From positions 2,903,001-2,967,000 of the forward strand of contig NZ_CP030038.1 of NCBI RefSeq assembly GCF_015291725.1: 64,000 nt of DNA, written 5' to 3'. Under the pieces are notes generated by a model. The model saw only the letters and a list, made by a program, of their open reading frames with translations. It did not search any database and had not been told where the DNA came from. Source of the DNA: Bradyrhizobium sp. CCBAU 51765 (lineage in GTDB: Bacteria > Pseudomonadota > Alphaproteobacteria > Rhizobiales > Xanthobacteraceae). This document shows positions 36,227 through 45,879 of this stretch, piece after piece. The position numbers were made by a program, and so were the translations under genes. The stretch's first letter is position 1; every line of letters starts with the position of its first letter.

Positions 36227-37114
36227 ATGATGTTTTTCGAAGAAGCCGCTCTCCGCCTCACGGCGACCGCGCGGCGGACGACAGCCTGTCTCGCTGCGCT
36301 CGGTGCGATCTTGACGAGTGCGCAATCTGCATCGGCGCAGAGCGCGTTCACGCTGCCAGCACCACCGTTCGAACTGCCGATGCTGCCTTCACCGTCCGGA
36401 AATTGGACCGTCATGGTCGGCATCGGCGGCGAATACACGCCTGACTTCGTCGGATCGAAAAGCAGCAAGTTTGTGCCGATTCCGATTTTCGCCATTCGCC
36501 GCGCCGGGTCGATCGACCAGTTTCGCGGTCCGCGCGACAGCGCCAGCATCGCGTTGCTCGACGTCGGCAATTTTCACGCCGGGCCTGCGTTCAAATACGT
36601 CTCCTCGCGCAAGAGCGACAAATATTCCGAGCTGACCGGCCTCGGCAATGTCGACGCCGCCTACGAGCTCGGCGGTTTCGTCGAATATTATCCGGTCGAC
36701 TGGCTGCGCCTGCGCAGCGAGCTGCGTCAGGGTTTCGGCGGCCATACCGGCACCGTGGCCGACGTCTCGGCCGACGTCATCGTCCCGCTCATCCAACGGC
36801 TGACGATCTCGGCCGGCCCCCGCTTCACCTGGAAGAGCACCAACGCGACCGCGCCGTATTTCGGCGTCGACGCCGCGCAGGCCCTTGCATCGGGGTTGCC
36901 GATGTACGATGCCAGGGGCGGCGCACACTCTGTCGGCTTTGGAAGCCAGATCTCCTATCGCATCAATCCGCAGTGGGAGGTGCATGCCTATGTCGAGTAC
37001 GAGAAGCTGCTTGGCGACGTCGCGGACAGCCCGCTGGTGAAGCTGCGGGGATCGTCGAACCAGACCACCGTTGGCCTCGGCGCGTCTTATTCGTTCGATT
37101 TCAGAATCCGATAG
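36227..37114 (+). CDS. MipA/OmpV family outer-membrane protein
   Basis: 295 residues from ATG 36227; a signal peptide ends near SASAQS. The mature protein is rich in alternating beta-strand patterns typical of a barrel: GNWTVMVGIGGEYTPDFVGS, FVPIPIFAIRR, YELGGFVEYYPVDWLRLRSE, and a terminal aromatic strand GLGASYSFDFRI. MipA-family proteins are outer-membrane; E. coli MipA scaffolds murein enzymes and others are porin-like or antibiotic-regulated. Divergent from the two-component genes and followed at seven bases by another envelope gene. Confidence 0.85.
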   Translation: MMFFEEAALRLTATARRTTACLAALGAILTSAQSASAQSAFTLPAPPFELPMLPSPSGNWTVMVGIGGEYTPDFVGSKSSKFVPIPIFAIRRAGSIDQFRGPRDSASIALLDVGNFHAGPAFKYVSSRKSDKYSELTGLGNVDAAYELGGFVEYYPVDWLRLRSELRQGFGGHTGTVADVSADVIVPLIQRLTISAGPRFTWKSTNATAPYFGVDAAQALASGLPMYDARGGAHSVGFGSQISYRINPQWEVHAYVEYEKLLGDVADSPLVKLRGSSNQTTVGLGASYSFDFRIR

Positions 37115-37120
37115 GTCGTC

Positions 37121-37861
37121 ATGCGCCGCATTGCTTTTCTATGGGTTGGCCTCGCGGCCGCGTGTATCGCCCTTGGCGCTGCCGCGGCGTTCGAGACGCG
37201 CGCGACGAAGCTCCAGGCGATCAAGACCGTCGGCATCGTCTCGGCGATCGGCGAGGAGATGAGCCTGACGCAAGCCGGCCTGACCGCGATCGGCAACACC
37301 GGGCAAAGTGTCTCGATCAGCGCATGGGGGCTGGACGAGCTGATCGTCCAGCAGGCGACGAAGCTGCTCAGTGGACGTTTTCGCGTGCAGCCGGTGAACT
37401 ACAGGCGCGCAGCCTTCGCGGCGATCAGGGATTCGGCGGTTGCGCCCGTCAATCTGCTGCGCAGCGATCCATTCAAGGAACTCGTTCGCAGCGATGTCAC
37501 GCCGCAGGGACTGGATGCGTACATCGTCATCACCCGGGCGAGATCGAAACTTGGAAACGGCCGCAACGTCGAGGGCGTCGGGCTCGCCGAATACCGGACG
37601 CTGCTCGCGGACTACGGCCTGATCCACGCGCTGTACGAGGTCCGCGTCATCGACGGCAAGACGTTCGACGTGATCGAGAAGCGGGCGGCCGCGCCGCTCG
37701 ACAACACCGGGACGGTGAGGATCGCCGGCCCGAGCGGATCGATCGATGAACCGCTCAAGGGCTCGGTTTCGAGCGAACGGCTTCGCGCGGCGATAGCGGA
37801 CCTCATCATCCGCAGCCTGCCGCTGACGCTGGGCGACATGCACCTGATCGACGGTCCGTGA
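37121..37861 (+). CDS. Periplasmic protein of unknown function, in operon with mipA
   Basis: 246 residues starting seven bases after the mipA stop. The N-terminus is a signal peptide (FLWVGLAAACIALGAAAAF), and a Cys within it leaves a lipoprotein possible though the box is poor. The body has alternating alpha/beta segments (AIKTVGIVSAIGEE, LDAYIVITRA, HALYEVRVIDGKTFDVIEKR) resembling proteins of the TolB-N-like or CsgG-like class, but I cannot assign a family. Tight spacing implies joint expression with mipA under the two-component pair. Confidence 0.7.
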   Translation: MRRIAFLWVGLAAACIALGAAAAFETRATKLQAIKTVGIVSAIGEEMSLTQAGLTAIGNTGQSVSISAWGLDELIVQQATKLLSGRFRVQPVNYRRAAFAAIRDSAVAPVNLLRSDPFKELVRSDVTPQGLDAYIVITRARSKLGNGRNVEGVGLAEYRTLLADYGLIHALYEVRVIDGKTFDVIEKRAAAPLDNTGTVRIAGPSGSIDEPLKGSVSSERLRAAIADLIIRSLPLTLGDMHLIDGP

Positions 37862-37865
37862 CCCC

Positions 37866-39407
37866 TCAGGTCACGGGCGCCGGATTGAACAGCGTCAGAT
37901 CGTTGTGAATGCCCCAGCGGTCCGACCACGGCTTGGTGCGGCCAGAAGCGACGTCGAGGATCAGGCGGAACAGGTCCCAGCCGCATTCCTCGATGGTCTT
38001 CTCGCCGGTGGCAATGCTGCCGGCGTCGAAATCGATCAGGTCCTTCCAGCGCCGCGCCAGCTCGCTGCGGGTGGCGACCTTGATCACGGGCGCGGCGGCA
38101 AGGCCATAGGGCGTGCCGCGGCCGGTGGTGAACACCTGCAGCGTCATGCCGGAGGCGAGCTGCAGCGTGCCGCAGATGAAGTCCGAGGCGGGCGTCGCCG
38201 CGAACAGCATGCCCTTCTGCGTCGCCTTCTCGCCGGGCGAGAGCACGCCGGTGATCGCGCTCGAGCCGGACTTCACGATCGAGCCCAATGATTTCTCGAC
38301 GATGTTGGCGAGTCCGCCCTTCTTGTTGCCCGGCGTGGTGTTGGCGCTGCGATCGGCGCCGCCGCGGGCGAGGTAAGAATCGTACCAGGCCATCTCGCGC
38401 ACCAGCGCGCGGCCGACATCCTCGTTGACCGCGCGCCGGGTGAGCAGCTGGATGGCGTCACGCACCTCGGTGACTTCGGAGAACATCACGGTGGCGCCGG
38501 CGCGCACCAGGAGGTCGGCGGCGAAGCCGACGGCGGGGTTCGCGGTAACGCCGGAGAAGGCATCGCTGCCGCCGCATTGCAGGCCGATGACGAGATCGGA
38601 GGCCGGGCAGGTCTCGCGCTTGCGGGCGTTGAGCACCTTCAGCCGGGTCTCGGCCTGGGTCATGATCGCATCGACGATGGCGCCGAAGCCGTCGAAGGCT
38701 TCGTCCTGCATGCGCACGATGGCATCGCCCACGCCCTCCGGCACCAGCCGTTCCGGCGCCAGCTTCTCGCAGCCGAGGCCGACGACCAGGATCTCGCCGC
38801 CGAAATTCGGATTGAGCGCGAGGTTCTGCAGGGTGCGGATCGGCACCACCGCGTCGGGTGCATTGATGGCGACGCCGCAGCCATAGGCATGGGTCAGCGG
38901 CACGACGTCGTCGACGTCAGGGTATTTCGGCAACAGCTCGGCGCGGATGCGCTTGACCGCATATTCCATCGTGCCCTTGACGCATTGCACGGAGGAGGAG
39001 ATGCCGAGGATGTTCTTGGTGCCGACCGAGCCGTCCGGATTGCGATAGCCCTCGAAGGTGAAACCTTCGAGCGGCGGCAGCGGCGCGGGGACGGCAGTCG
39101 AGATTTCCAGTCTGTCGAGGGCAGGAGCCTCCGGCATGCGAATGCGCGCTTCATCCACCCATTCGCCGGCCTCGATCGGCGACAGCGCATAGCCGATGAT
39201 CTCGCCATAGCGCATGATTGGCGCATCTTGCGCGATGTCGACCAGCGCGGTCTTGTGCCCTTGCGGCACGAAGGCGCGCAGCGTCAGTCCGCTGGCGAAG
39301 CGGGAGCCCGCGGGAAGCCCGAAATCGTTGACCACGATCGCGACATTGTCGCGCTCGTTGAGCTTGATGTAGCGGGGCTGCTCTTTCGCTGCGACGTCCT
39401 GGTCCAT
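37866..39407 (-). CDS. garD: Galactarate dehydratase (GarD/UxaA family)
   Basis: 513 residues from ATG 39407. N-terminal SAF-like domain ([34 protein letters not shown]) and a C-terminal UxaA/GarD domain ([48 protein letters not shown]). The family removes water from galactarate or altronate. The neighbours (GudD, KdgD and 2-oxoglutarate semialdehyde dehydrogenase) fix it as the galactarate entry enzyme giving 5-dehydro-4-deoxyglucarate. It is the last gene of the hexarate cluster and is separated from the dehydrogenase by a palindromic repeat. Confidence 0.85.
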   Translation of the reverse strand: MDQDVAAKEQPRYIKLNERDNVAIVVNDFGLPAGSRFASGLTLRAFVPQGHKTALVDIAQDAPIMRYGEIIGYALSPIEAGEWVDEARIRMPEAPALDRLEISTAVPAPLPPLEGFTFEGYRNPDGSVGTKNILGISSSVQCVKGTMEYAVKRIRAELLPKYPDVDDVVPLTHAYGCGVAINAPDAVVPIRTLQNLALNPNFGGEILVVGLGCEKLAPERLVPEGVGDAIVRMQDEAFDGFGAIVDAIMTQAETRLKVLNARKRETCPASDLVIGLQCGGSDAFSGVTANPAVGFAADLLVRAGATVMFSEVTEVRDAIQLLTRRAVNEDVGRALVREMAWYDSYLARGGADRSANTTPGNKKGGLANIVEKSLGSIVKSGSSAITGVLSPGEKATQKGMLFAATPASDFICGTLQLASGMTLQVFTTGRGTPYGLAAAPVIKVATRSELARRWKDLIDFDAGSIATGEKTIEECGWDLFRLILDVASGRTKPWSDRWGIHNDLTLFNPAPVT

Positions 39408-39429
39408 TTGCGCTTGTCTCCGAAGCCGC

Positions 39430-39514
39430 AGGGTGGGCAAAGGCGCAACGCGCCGTGCCCACCATGCTTCACGCCCAAACGTAGGTGGTGGGCACGCTTC
39501 GCTTTGCCCACCCT
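39430..39514. repeat. Inverted repeat AGGGTGGGCAAAGGCGC
   Basis: Arms at 39430-39463 and 39486-39514 share GGTGGGCA / TGCCCACC with an internal GCAACGCGC or GCTTCGC loop. It is located inside the hexarate cluster between the dehydrogenase and garD. Confidence 0.65.
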
Positions 39515-39532
39515 ACGAGATATTCCCCGCGG

Positions 39533-40981
39533 TTAGCCCGGGAACGTATAAGCCGTCTTCACCGTCGTGTAGAACTCGCGCGCATAGGAGCCTTGCTCGC
39601 GGGCGCCGTAGCTCGAGCCCTTCCGGCCGCCGAACGGCACGTGATAGTCGACGCCGGCGGTCGGCAGGTTGACCATCACCATGCCGGACTCGCTGTTGCG
39701 CTTGTAGTGCGAGGCGTATTTCAGGCTGGTGGTGCAGATCCCGGAGGCGAGGCCGAACTCGGTATCGTTGGAGATCGCGAGCGCCTCCTCGTAGTTCTTG
39801 GCGCGGATGACGGCGGCGACGGGGCCGAAAATCTCCTCACGCGCGATGCGCATGTTGTTGCTGGCTTCGGTAAACAGCGCCGGCTGAAGATAGTGACCGG
39901 GGTTCTCGCGCTTGAGCAGCTCGCCGCCGAAGGCCAGCTTGGCGCCCTCGTCCTGGCCGATCTTGATGTAGCGCAGGTCCTGGTCGAGCTGGCTCTGGTC
40001 GACCACGGGGCCGATATGCACGCCGGCCTTGAGCGCGTCGTCCACCGACAGGCCCTTGAGCCGCTCGGCCATCGCCGCGACGAAGCGGTCGTGGATGCCT
40101 TCGGTGACGATGAGACGGGAGGAGGCGGTGCAGCGCTGGCCGGTGGAGAAATAGGCACCGTTGACGGCAACCTCGACGGCGGTCTTGAGGTCGGCGTCGT
40201 CGAGCACGACCAGCGGATTCTTGCCGCCCATCTCGAGCTGGAACTTCTTCATGGGGTTCGACAGCACGCAGGCCTGCGCGATCTTGCGCCCCGTTTGCAC
40301 CGAGCCGGTGAAGGAGATCGCGGCGACATCGGGATGCTCGAGCAGCGTCTGGCCGACCACGGAGCCGGAGCCGACCACGAGGTTGAACACGCCGGCCGGA
40401 ATCCCGGAGCGGGTGATGATTTCGGCGAGCGCATGGCCGGAGCCGGGCACCAGCTCGGCCGGCTTGAACACGACCGTGTTGCCGTAGCAGAGCGCCGGCG
40501 CGATCTTCCAGGCGGGGATCGCGATCGGAAAATTCCAGGGCGTGATCATGCCGACGACGCCGACCGGCTCGCGCGTGAGCTCGACATCGAGGCCGGGACG
40601 CACTGAGGCCCCCTTCTCGCCGATCAGCCGCAGCGCTTCGCCGGCGAAGAACGCGAAGATCTGGCCGGCGCGCGCGACCTCGCCGATGCCTTCCGGCAAG
40701 GTCTTGCCTTCCTCGCGGGCGAGCAGGCGGCCGAGCTCTTCCTTGCGGGAGAGGATCTCGGCGGAGATCTTGTTTAGCGCGTCATAACGCTCCTGCGGGG
40801 TCGAGCGCGCCCAGGCGGGGAAGGCGGCCTTCGCGGCGGCGATCGCCTTCTCGGTCTGCGCCTTGTCGGCCTTGGCATATTCGCCGACGACATCGTTGGT
40901 GTTGGAGGGGTTGATGTTCCTGGTGACGCCGGAGCCCTCGACCCATTCGCCGCCGATGAAGTTCCTCAGGATCGCTGTCAT
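39533..40981 (-). CDS. 2-oxoglutarate semialdehyde dehydrogenase
   Basis: 482-residue NAD(P)-dependent aldehyde dehydrogenase from ATG 40981 with an AGGAGGAAAAG ribosome site. Catalytic features: ITPWNFPIAIPAWKIAPAL, SFTGSVQTGRKIA, general base Glu in FQLEMGGKNP, nucleophile Cys in STGQRCTASS, and EEIFGPVAAVI. The family includes succinate- and 2-oxoglutarate-semialdehyde dehydrogenases; position next to KdgD and GudD points to 2-oxoglutarate semialdehyde, the last step giving 2-oxoglutarate for the TCA cycle. Confidence 0.85.
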   Translation of the reverse strand: MTAILRNFIGGEWVEGSGVTRNINPSNTNDVVGEYAKADKAQTEKAIAAAKAAFPAWARSTPQERYDALNKISAEILSRKEELGRLLAREEGKTLPEGIGEVARAGQIFAFFAGEALRLIGEKGASVRPGLDVELTREPVGVVGMITPWNFPIAIPAWKIAPALCYGNTVVFKPAELVPGSGHALAEIITRSGIPAGVFNLVVGSGSVVGQTLLEHPDVAAISFTGSVQTGRKIAQACVLSNPMKKFQLEMGGKNPLVVLDDADLKTAVEVAVNGAYFSTGQRCTASSRLIVTEGIHDRFVAAMAERLKGLSVDDALKAGVHIGPVVDQSQLDQDLRYIKIGQDEGAKLAFGGELLKRENPGHYLQPALFTEASNNMRIAREEIFGPVAAVIRAKNYEEALAISNDTEFGLASGICTTSLKYASHYKRNSESGMVMVNLPTAGVDYHVPFGGRKGSSYGAREQGSYAREFYTTVKTAYTFPG

Positions 40982-41003
40982 CTTTTCCTCCTTGTACAAG
41001 GGA

Positions 41004-41047
41004 CATGATCCTATCGGAAAACCGGTGTCCGCTTTCCCGGGATCATG
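41004..41047. repeat. CATGATC...GATCATG palindrome
   Basis: A 44-base palindromic element with arms CATGATC / GATCATG and inner TCGGAAAACCGGTGTCCGC. It sits in the 77-base gap between gudD and the dehydrogenase, inside the presumed operon. A related element is at 56845-56920. Confidence 0.6.
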
Positions 41048-41058
41048 CCTGACGTTTC

Positions 41059-42402
41059 TTATCGCACGAGGCACGGACGCTTGTCGTCGAAGGTCCAGCC
41101 GGGGATCAGGTCCTGCATGGCCATAGCGTCATCCCGGGCGCCGAGTCCATGCTTCTTGTAGAGCTCATGCGCGGCCTCGATGGCGGCGCGGTCGATTTCG
41201 ATGCCGAGACCGGGGCGATCGGGCACCGCGATCTTGCCGCCCCTGATCTGGAGCGGCTCTTTCGTCAACGCCTGGCCGTCCTGCCAGATCCAGTGGGTAT
41301 CGATCGCGGTGACCTTGCCGGGGGCGGCGGCGGCGACATGGGTGAACATGGCGAGCGAGACGTCAAAGTGGTTGTTGGAATGCGAGCCCCAGGTTAGGCC
41401 GTTGTCGCGGCAGGTCTGGGCCACGCGCACGGAGCCTTGCATGGTCCAGAAATGCGGATCGGCGAGGGGGATGTCCACCGCGCCCAGGCGCAGCGCATGG
41501 GAGAGCTGCCGCCAATCGGTGGCGATCATGTTGGTCGCCGTCGGCAGCCCCGTTGCGCGGCGGAACTCGGCCATGATCTCGCGGCCGGAGAAGCCGGCCT
41601 CGGCGCCGCAGGGATCCTCGGCATAGGCGAGGATGCCGTGCATGCCCTTGCAGAGCCTGACGGCCTCGTCCAGCGACCAGGCGCCGTTCGGGTCCAGTGT
41701 GACGCGCGCGTTCGGGAAACGCTTTGCGATGGCCGTGACGGCCTCGATCTCCTGCTCGCCGCGGAGCACGCCGCCCTTGAGCTTGAAGTCGGCGAAGCCG
41801 TAATGGTCGTGGGTCGCTTCCGCGAGCCGCACCACGGTCTCGGGCGTCATCGCTTCCTGATGGCGCAGGTTGAACCATTCCGCCTTGCCGCTCTCGCCCG
41901 CGACATAGTCGAGCTTCGACTTGCGGCGATCGCCGACGAAGAAGAGATAGCCGAGCGTCTCGACGCTCTTGCGCTGCAGGCCTTCGCCGAGCAGGGCTGC
42001 GACCGGCAGGCCGAGATGCTGGCCGAGCAGATCGAGCAGTGCGGCTTCGATCGCCGTGACCGCGTGGATCATCACGCGCAGGTCGAAGGTCTGCTTGCCG
42101 CGGCCGCCGGCGTCGCGATCGGCGAAGGCGGCACGGACATCGGCGAGGATGTTGTTCATGGCGCCGACGGTCTTGCCAATGACGAGATCGCGGGCATCCT
42201 GCAGTGTCTGCCAGATCCTCTGCCCGCCCGGCACCTCGCCGACGCCGGTGTGACCGGAATTGTCGGTGAGGATGACGATGTTGCGGGTGAAAAACGGTGC
42301 ATGCGCGCCGCTGAGATTGAGGAGCATGCTGTCGCGGCCCGCGACCGGGATCACCTGCATCGCTGTGACAACAGGTGCGCCAGAGATCTCAATCCGGGCC
42401 AT
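41059..42402 (-). CDS. gudD: Glucarate dehydratase
   Basis: 447-residue enolase-superfamily acid-sugar dehydratase. Catalytic Lys pair in FADFKLKGG, metal ligands in [15 protein letters not shown] and TNMIATDW, and the base His in [10 protein letters not shown], all as in GudD. Converts D-glucarate to 5-dehydro-4-deoxyglucarate. Length equals the E. coli enzyme. Transcribed with kdgD, 25 bases upstream, and the semialdehyde dehydrogenase downstream. Confidence 0.93.
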   Translation of the reverse strand: MARIEISGAPVVTAMQVIPVAGRDSMLLNLSGAHAPFFTRNIVILTDNSGHTGVGEVPGGQRIWQTLQDARDLVIGKTVGAMNNILADVRAAFADRDAGGRGKQTFDLRVMIHAVTAIEAALLDLLGQHLGLPVAALLGEGLQRKSVETLGYLFFVGDRRKSKLDYVAGESGKAEWFNLRHQEAMTPETVVRLAEATHDHYGFADFKLKGGVLRGEQEIEAVTAIAKRFPNARVTLDPNGAWSLDEAVRLCKGMHGILAYAEDPCGAEAGFSGREIMAEFRRATGLPTATNMIATDWRQLSHALRLGAVDIPLADPHFWTMQGSVRVAQTCRDNGLTWGSHSNNHFDVSLAMFTHVAAAAPGKVTAIDTHWIWQDGQALTKEPLQIRGGKIAVPDRPGLGIEIDRAAIEAAHELYKKHGLGARDDAMAMQDLIPGWTFDDKRPCLVR

Positions 42403-42427
42403 CGCGAGCTCCTCCCCGTTGTCTTGG

Positions 42428-43372
42428 TTATTCTGCCGCCTGTTGTGTCGATCGGATGGCGGGCAGATTCTTCACCAGTGCGGTCAGCTCCGCCATCTCC
42501 TGCTCGGTGAGGTCGGTCAGCGGCGGCCGGACCGGGCCGGAGTCGCGGCCGATCACCTTCATGCCGGCCTTGATGATCGAGACCGCATAGCCCTTCCTGC
42601 GGTTGCGGATCGCGATCAGCGGCAGGATGAAGTTCTTCAGGCCGGCATGGATCGTCTCATGGTCGCGCCTGCGCACCGCGGCGTAGAAGCTGGTGGCGAA
42701 CTCCGGCACGAAGTTGAACACGGCCGAGGAATAGGTGGTCACGCCCATGTCGAGATAGGGCAGCGCGAAGGTCTCCGCAGTCGGCAGGCCGCCGATATAG
42801 GTGAGGCGATCGCCGAGCTTGGTGTAGACGCGGGTCATCAGCTCGATGTCGCCGATGCCGTCCTTGTAGCCGACCAGGTTCGGGCAGCGCTCGGCGAGGC
42901 GCGCCAGCGTGTCGGGCTGGAGGATGGCGTTGTCGCGGTTGTAGACGATGACGCCGATCTTCACGGCGGCACAGACGGTCTCGACATGGGCGGCGAGGCC
43001 GTCCTGCTCGGAATGGGTGAGATAGGGCGGCAGCAGCAGCAGCCCATCGGCACCCGCCTTCTCGGCACCGATGGCGATCTCGCGCGCGATCGCGGTGCCG
43101 TAGCCGGTGCCGGCAAGCACGGGCACGCGGCCCTTGGTCTCCTCGACGGCGACCTTGACGATCTGCGGGACCTCAGATGGCGTCAGCGAGAAGAACTCGC
43201 CGGTGCCGCCGGCGGCGAACAGGCCGGCAACGTCGTAGCCGCACAGCCAGTCCATGTTGGCGCGGTAGGTCGCCTCGTCGAAGGAGTAGTCAGCCCTGAA
43301 CGGCGTGACGGGGAAGGACAGGAGGCCGGATCCGATCGTCTTGGCCATTTCCTGCGGGGTCATCTTGCTCAC
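42428..43372 (-). CDS. kdgD: 5-dehydro-4-deoxyglucarate dehydratase
   Basis: 314-residue class I aldolase fold (DapA family). Schiff-base Lys in [10 protein letters not shown], conserved Tyr in VIVYNRDN, and the substrate loop [15 protein letters not shown]. KdgD dehydrates and decarboxylates 5-dehydro-4-deoxyglucarate to 2-oxoglutarate semialdehyde. Directly upstream of gudD and downstream of the LysR gene, so it probably begins the catabolic operon. The GEFFSLT signature distinguishes it from dihydrodipicolinate synthase. Confidence 0.92.
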   Translation of the reverse strand: MSKMTPQEMAKTIGSGLLSFPVTPFRADYSFDEATYRANMDWLCGYDVAGLFAAGGTGEFFSLTPSEVPQIVKVAVEETKGRVPVLAGTGYGTAIAREIAIGAEKAGADGLLLLPPYLTHSEQDGLAAHVETVCAAVKIGVIVYNRDNAILQPDTLARLAERCPNLVGYKDGIGDIELMTRVYTKLGDRLTYIGGLPTAETFALPYLDMGVTTYSSAVFNFVPEFATSFYAAVRRRDHETIHAGLKNFILPLIAIRNRRKGYAVSIIKAGMKVIGRDSGPVRPPLTDLTEQEMAELTALVKNLPAIRSTQQAAE

Positions 43373-43486
43373 GGGCGCGGCTCCCTTCGTGCGTGTTGCG
43401 GAGGACGCAAAGCCTGCGCGTCCATGCGCCGAGGTTTAGGAGACCGTTCGATGCGCGTCCAAGCCAAATCCTATATCGACCGATGC

Positions 43487-43503
43487 GGATTGAGCATCAA
43501 TCC
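43487..43503. promoter_or_regulatory. Inverted repeat GGATTGA-GCA-TCAATCC
   Basis: A perfect 7-bp inverted repeat overlapping the LysR stop codon and about 115 bases upstream of kdgD. It may be an operator or a small terminator stem; no T run follows on the minus strand. Confidence 0.35.
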
Positions 43504-44402
43504 TCCGGCAGCTCCGCGGAGGACAATTCGCCGGCGGTTTTGACCAGCGCCGCCAGCAGCGGATTCTCGTCCTCGCGCCGCCAGACCATGAACAGCTCGA
43601 CGGGCACGCGGTTGCGCAGCTTCAGCGGCCGCAGCCGCACGTCGGAGATCTTCAGGTTCGCGGCTGCGGCCGGCACGATGGCAAGGCCGAGGCCGGCGCG
43701 CACCATCGCGAGGATCGAGTGGATCTGGCTGAGATGCTGGACGTAGCGCGGCAGCACGTCGGCGCGGGTGAACAGCGCGACCAGGAGGTCGTGGAAGTAG
43801 CGGCTCTCATAGGGCGAGTACATCACGAAGGGCTGGTCGTCGAAATCCTTGATGGCGATGCTCTCGGCGTTCGCCAGCGGATGCTTTCTCGGGATCGCGG
43901 CGAGCAGGGGCTCGGCGACGACGCGGCGGCTGGTGAGTTCGGGACGCGCGATCGGCGGCCTCAGCAGGCCGGCATCGATCTGGCCGGAGGTCAGTGCCTC
44001 AAACTGGTCGCCGGACACCATCTCCTTCAGCGAGAAATCGACTTCGGGCAGCTTGGCGCGGCAGGCGGCGACGAGCTCCGGCAGGAAGCCGTAGGCCGCA
44101 GCCGCGGTGAAGCCGATCTTGAGCGAGCCGATCTTGCCGAGTGCGATGCGGCGGGCGACTTGCGAGGCGCTTTCCGCCAGCTTGAGGATGCGCCGCGCCT
44201 CCGGCAGGAAGCTGCGCCCGGCAGGGGTGAGGCGTACCGAGCGGCTGGTGCGTTCGAGCAGCGGCGCATCGATGATGTGTTCGAGCACCTGGATCTGCCG
44301 GGACAGCGGCGGCTGGGTCATGTTCAGCCGCGCAGCGGCGCGGCCGAAATGCAGTTCCTCTGCCACCGTGACGAAGCAGCGGAGCTGGTTGAGGTCGAAC
44401 AT
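43497..44402 (-). CDS. LysR-family transcriptional regulator of hexarate genes
   Basis: 301 residues from ATG 44402, giving the standard opening MFDLNQLRCFVTVAEELHFG; a longer frame to 44450 lacks it. The winged HTH (AAARLNMTQPPLSRQIQVLE) is followed by a substrate-binding domain with two alpha/beta lobes (GSLKIGFTAAAAYGFLPELV). It lies between the transporter and kdgD on the same strand, so it most likely senses glucarate, galactarate or an intermediate and controls both. Target and effector are inferred from context. Confidence 0.88.
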   Translation of the reverse strand: MFDLNQLRCFVTVAEELHFGRAAARLNMTQPPLSRQIQVLEHIIDAPLLERTSRSVRLTPAGRSFLPEARRILKLAESASQVARRIALGKIGSLKIGFTAAAAYGFLPELVAACRAKLPEVDFSLKEMVSGDQFEALTSGQIDAGLLRPPIARPELTSRRVVAEPLLAAIPRKHPLANAESIAIKDFDDQPFVMYSPYESRYFHDLLVALFTRADVLPRYVQHLSQIHSILAMVRAGLGLAIVPAAAANLKISDVRLRPLKLRNRVPVELFMVWRREDENPLLAALVKTAGELSSAELPED

Positions 44403-44410
44403 CGATACAT

Positions 44411-44428
44411 GCCTTAGATGGATAAGGC
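44411..44428. promoter_or_regulatory. Inverted repeat GCCTTA-N6-TAAGGC before LysR gene
   Basis: A perfect 6-bp inverted repeat with 6-base spacer located eight bases before the LysR ATG; it may be an autoregulatory site. Confidence 0.35.
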
Positions 44429-44470
44429 GTTTCCCCGGCACTTCTAGCATCGATCACCCCCAATACAAAG

Positions 44471-44492
44471 GCGGCGGCTGGTGAGCCGCCGC
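44471..44492 (-). terminator. Terminator of the hexarate transporter gene
   Basis: A perfect 9-bp stem GCGGCGGCT / AGCCGCCGC with 4-base loop; on the minus strand CTTTGTATT follows. Placed 32 bases after the transporter stop, it would separate transporter and LysR transcripts. Confidence 0.6.
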
Positions 44493-44523
44493 AAGTTGCC
44501 TGGTCAAGCTCCCGTGAGAGCCC

Positions 44524-45879
44524 TCAGGAGGAACCTTTGAGCACCACCCGCTCGATCTTGCCGACGATGACGAGATAGGCGAACGCCGCCACCAGCGCGT
44601 TGAGGCCGACGAACACAAGCGCGCCGTTGAACGAGCCGGTCGCGGCCAGGATGTAGCCGATCACGATCGGAGTGGTGATCGAGGAGAGATTGCCGAAGGT
44701 GTTGAACAGGCCGCCGGAGACGCCGCCGGCCTCCTTCGGCGACGTGTCGGAGACGACGGCCCAGCCGAGCGCGCCGATACCCTTGCCGAAGAAGGCGAGC
44801 GCCATGAAGCCCACCACGAGCGCCTGTCCGTCGACATAGTTGCAGGCGATGATCGACATCGACAGCAGCATGCCGCCGACGATCGGGATCTTGCGCGCCA
44901 TGGTCAGCGAGCCGGTCCCGCGCAGGATCGCATCGGAGATGATGCCGCCGAGCACGCCGCCGATGAAGCCGCACAGCGCAGGAAGCGTCGCGACGAAACC
45001 GGCTTGCAGGATCGACAGCCCGCGTTCCTTGACGAGGTAGACCGGGAACCAGGTCAGGAAGAAGTAGGTCAGCGTGTTGATGCAGTACTGGCCGAGATAG
45101 ACGCCGAGCATCATCCGGTTGGAGAGCAGCTGGCGGATGTGGTCCCACCCGGAGCCGGATTGCGCTGCGCGCTCCTGCTTCGGATCGTTCCTGGGCACAT
45201 CGAGATCGACCAGCGCACCGCCGTTCCTGATGTAGTCGAACTCGGCCTCGTTGATCGAAGGATGCTCCTTCGGACCATAGATGGTCTTGATCCAGACGAG
45301 ACCCATGACGATGCCGAGCGCCCCCATCACGAAGAACACGAAGCGCCAGCCATAGGCGTGCGCGATCCAGCCCATCAGCGGCGCGAAGATCACGGTCGCG
45401 AAGTATTGTCCCGAATTGAAGAAGGCCGACGCGGTGCCGCGCTCGTTGCCGGGAAACCACGCCGCGACGATGCGGGCATTGGCGGGAAACGACGGTGCTT
45501 CCGCGACGCCGACGAGGAGGCGTAGCGCGAACAGCACGACGACGGCCGGGCCGGCGCTGAGGAAGCCGACCCAGCCCTGCATCAGCGTGAACAGCGACCA
45601 GATGATGATGCTGAAGGCATAGACCAAGCGCGAGCCGTAACGGTCGAGCAGCCAGCCGCCCGGCACCTGCGCCACGACATAGGACCAGCCGAAGGCCGAG
45701 AAGATCCAGCCCATGGCGACGGGATCGAGATGCAGCTCCCTGGAGAGCGCAGGGCCCGCAATCGACAGCGTGGCGCGGTCGGCGTAATTGACTGTCGTGA
45801 CCAGGAACAACATGGTCACGATGAACAGCCTGACGCGAGACCTCCCCACGTCCGCGGCGGACACCACTGCGCTCATCAT
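44524..45879 (-). CDS. MFS hexarate transporter (GudP/phthalate-permease type)
   Basis: 451 residues with twelve membrane segments. The ACS-family signature is clear: NYADRATLSIAGPALSREL in helix 1, WVYVVAQ-like GWSYVVAQVPGGWLLDRYG, RLLVGVAEAPSFPANARIVAAWFP and FFLTWFPVYLV. Family members import glucarate, galactarate, galactonate or aromatic acids by proton symport. Context argues for hexarates. AAGGAGG precedes the tandem ATG start. First gene of the catabolic cluster. Confidence 0.88.
   Translation of the reverse strand: MMSAVVSAADVGRSRVRLFIVTMLFLVTTVNYADRATLSIAGPALSRELHLDPVAMGWIFSAFGWSYVVAQVPGGWLLDRYGSRLVYAFSIIIWSLFTLMQGWVGFLSAGPAVVVLFALRLLVGVAEAPSFPANARIVAAWFPGNERGTASAFFNSGQYFATVIFAPLMGWIAHAYGWRFVFFVMGALGIVMGLVWIKTIYGPKEHPSINEAEFDYIRNGGALVDLDVPRNDPKQERAAQSGSGWDHIRQLLSNRMMLGVYLGQYCINTLTYFFLTWFPVYLVKERGLSILQAGFVATLPALCGFIGGVLGGIISDAILRGTGSLTMARKIPIVGGMLLSMSIIACNYVDGQALVVGFMALAFFGKGIGALGWAVVSDTSPKEAGGVSGGLFNTFGNLSSITTPIVIGYILAATGSFNGALVFVGLNALVAAFAYLVIVGKIERVVLKGSS

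Noticed and set aside
42260..43543. Plus-strand frame of 427 codons opposite kdgD
   Set aside because: Shadow of the KdgD/GudD genes, whose catalytic motifs are unambiguous on the minus strand.
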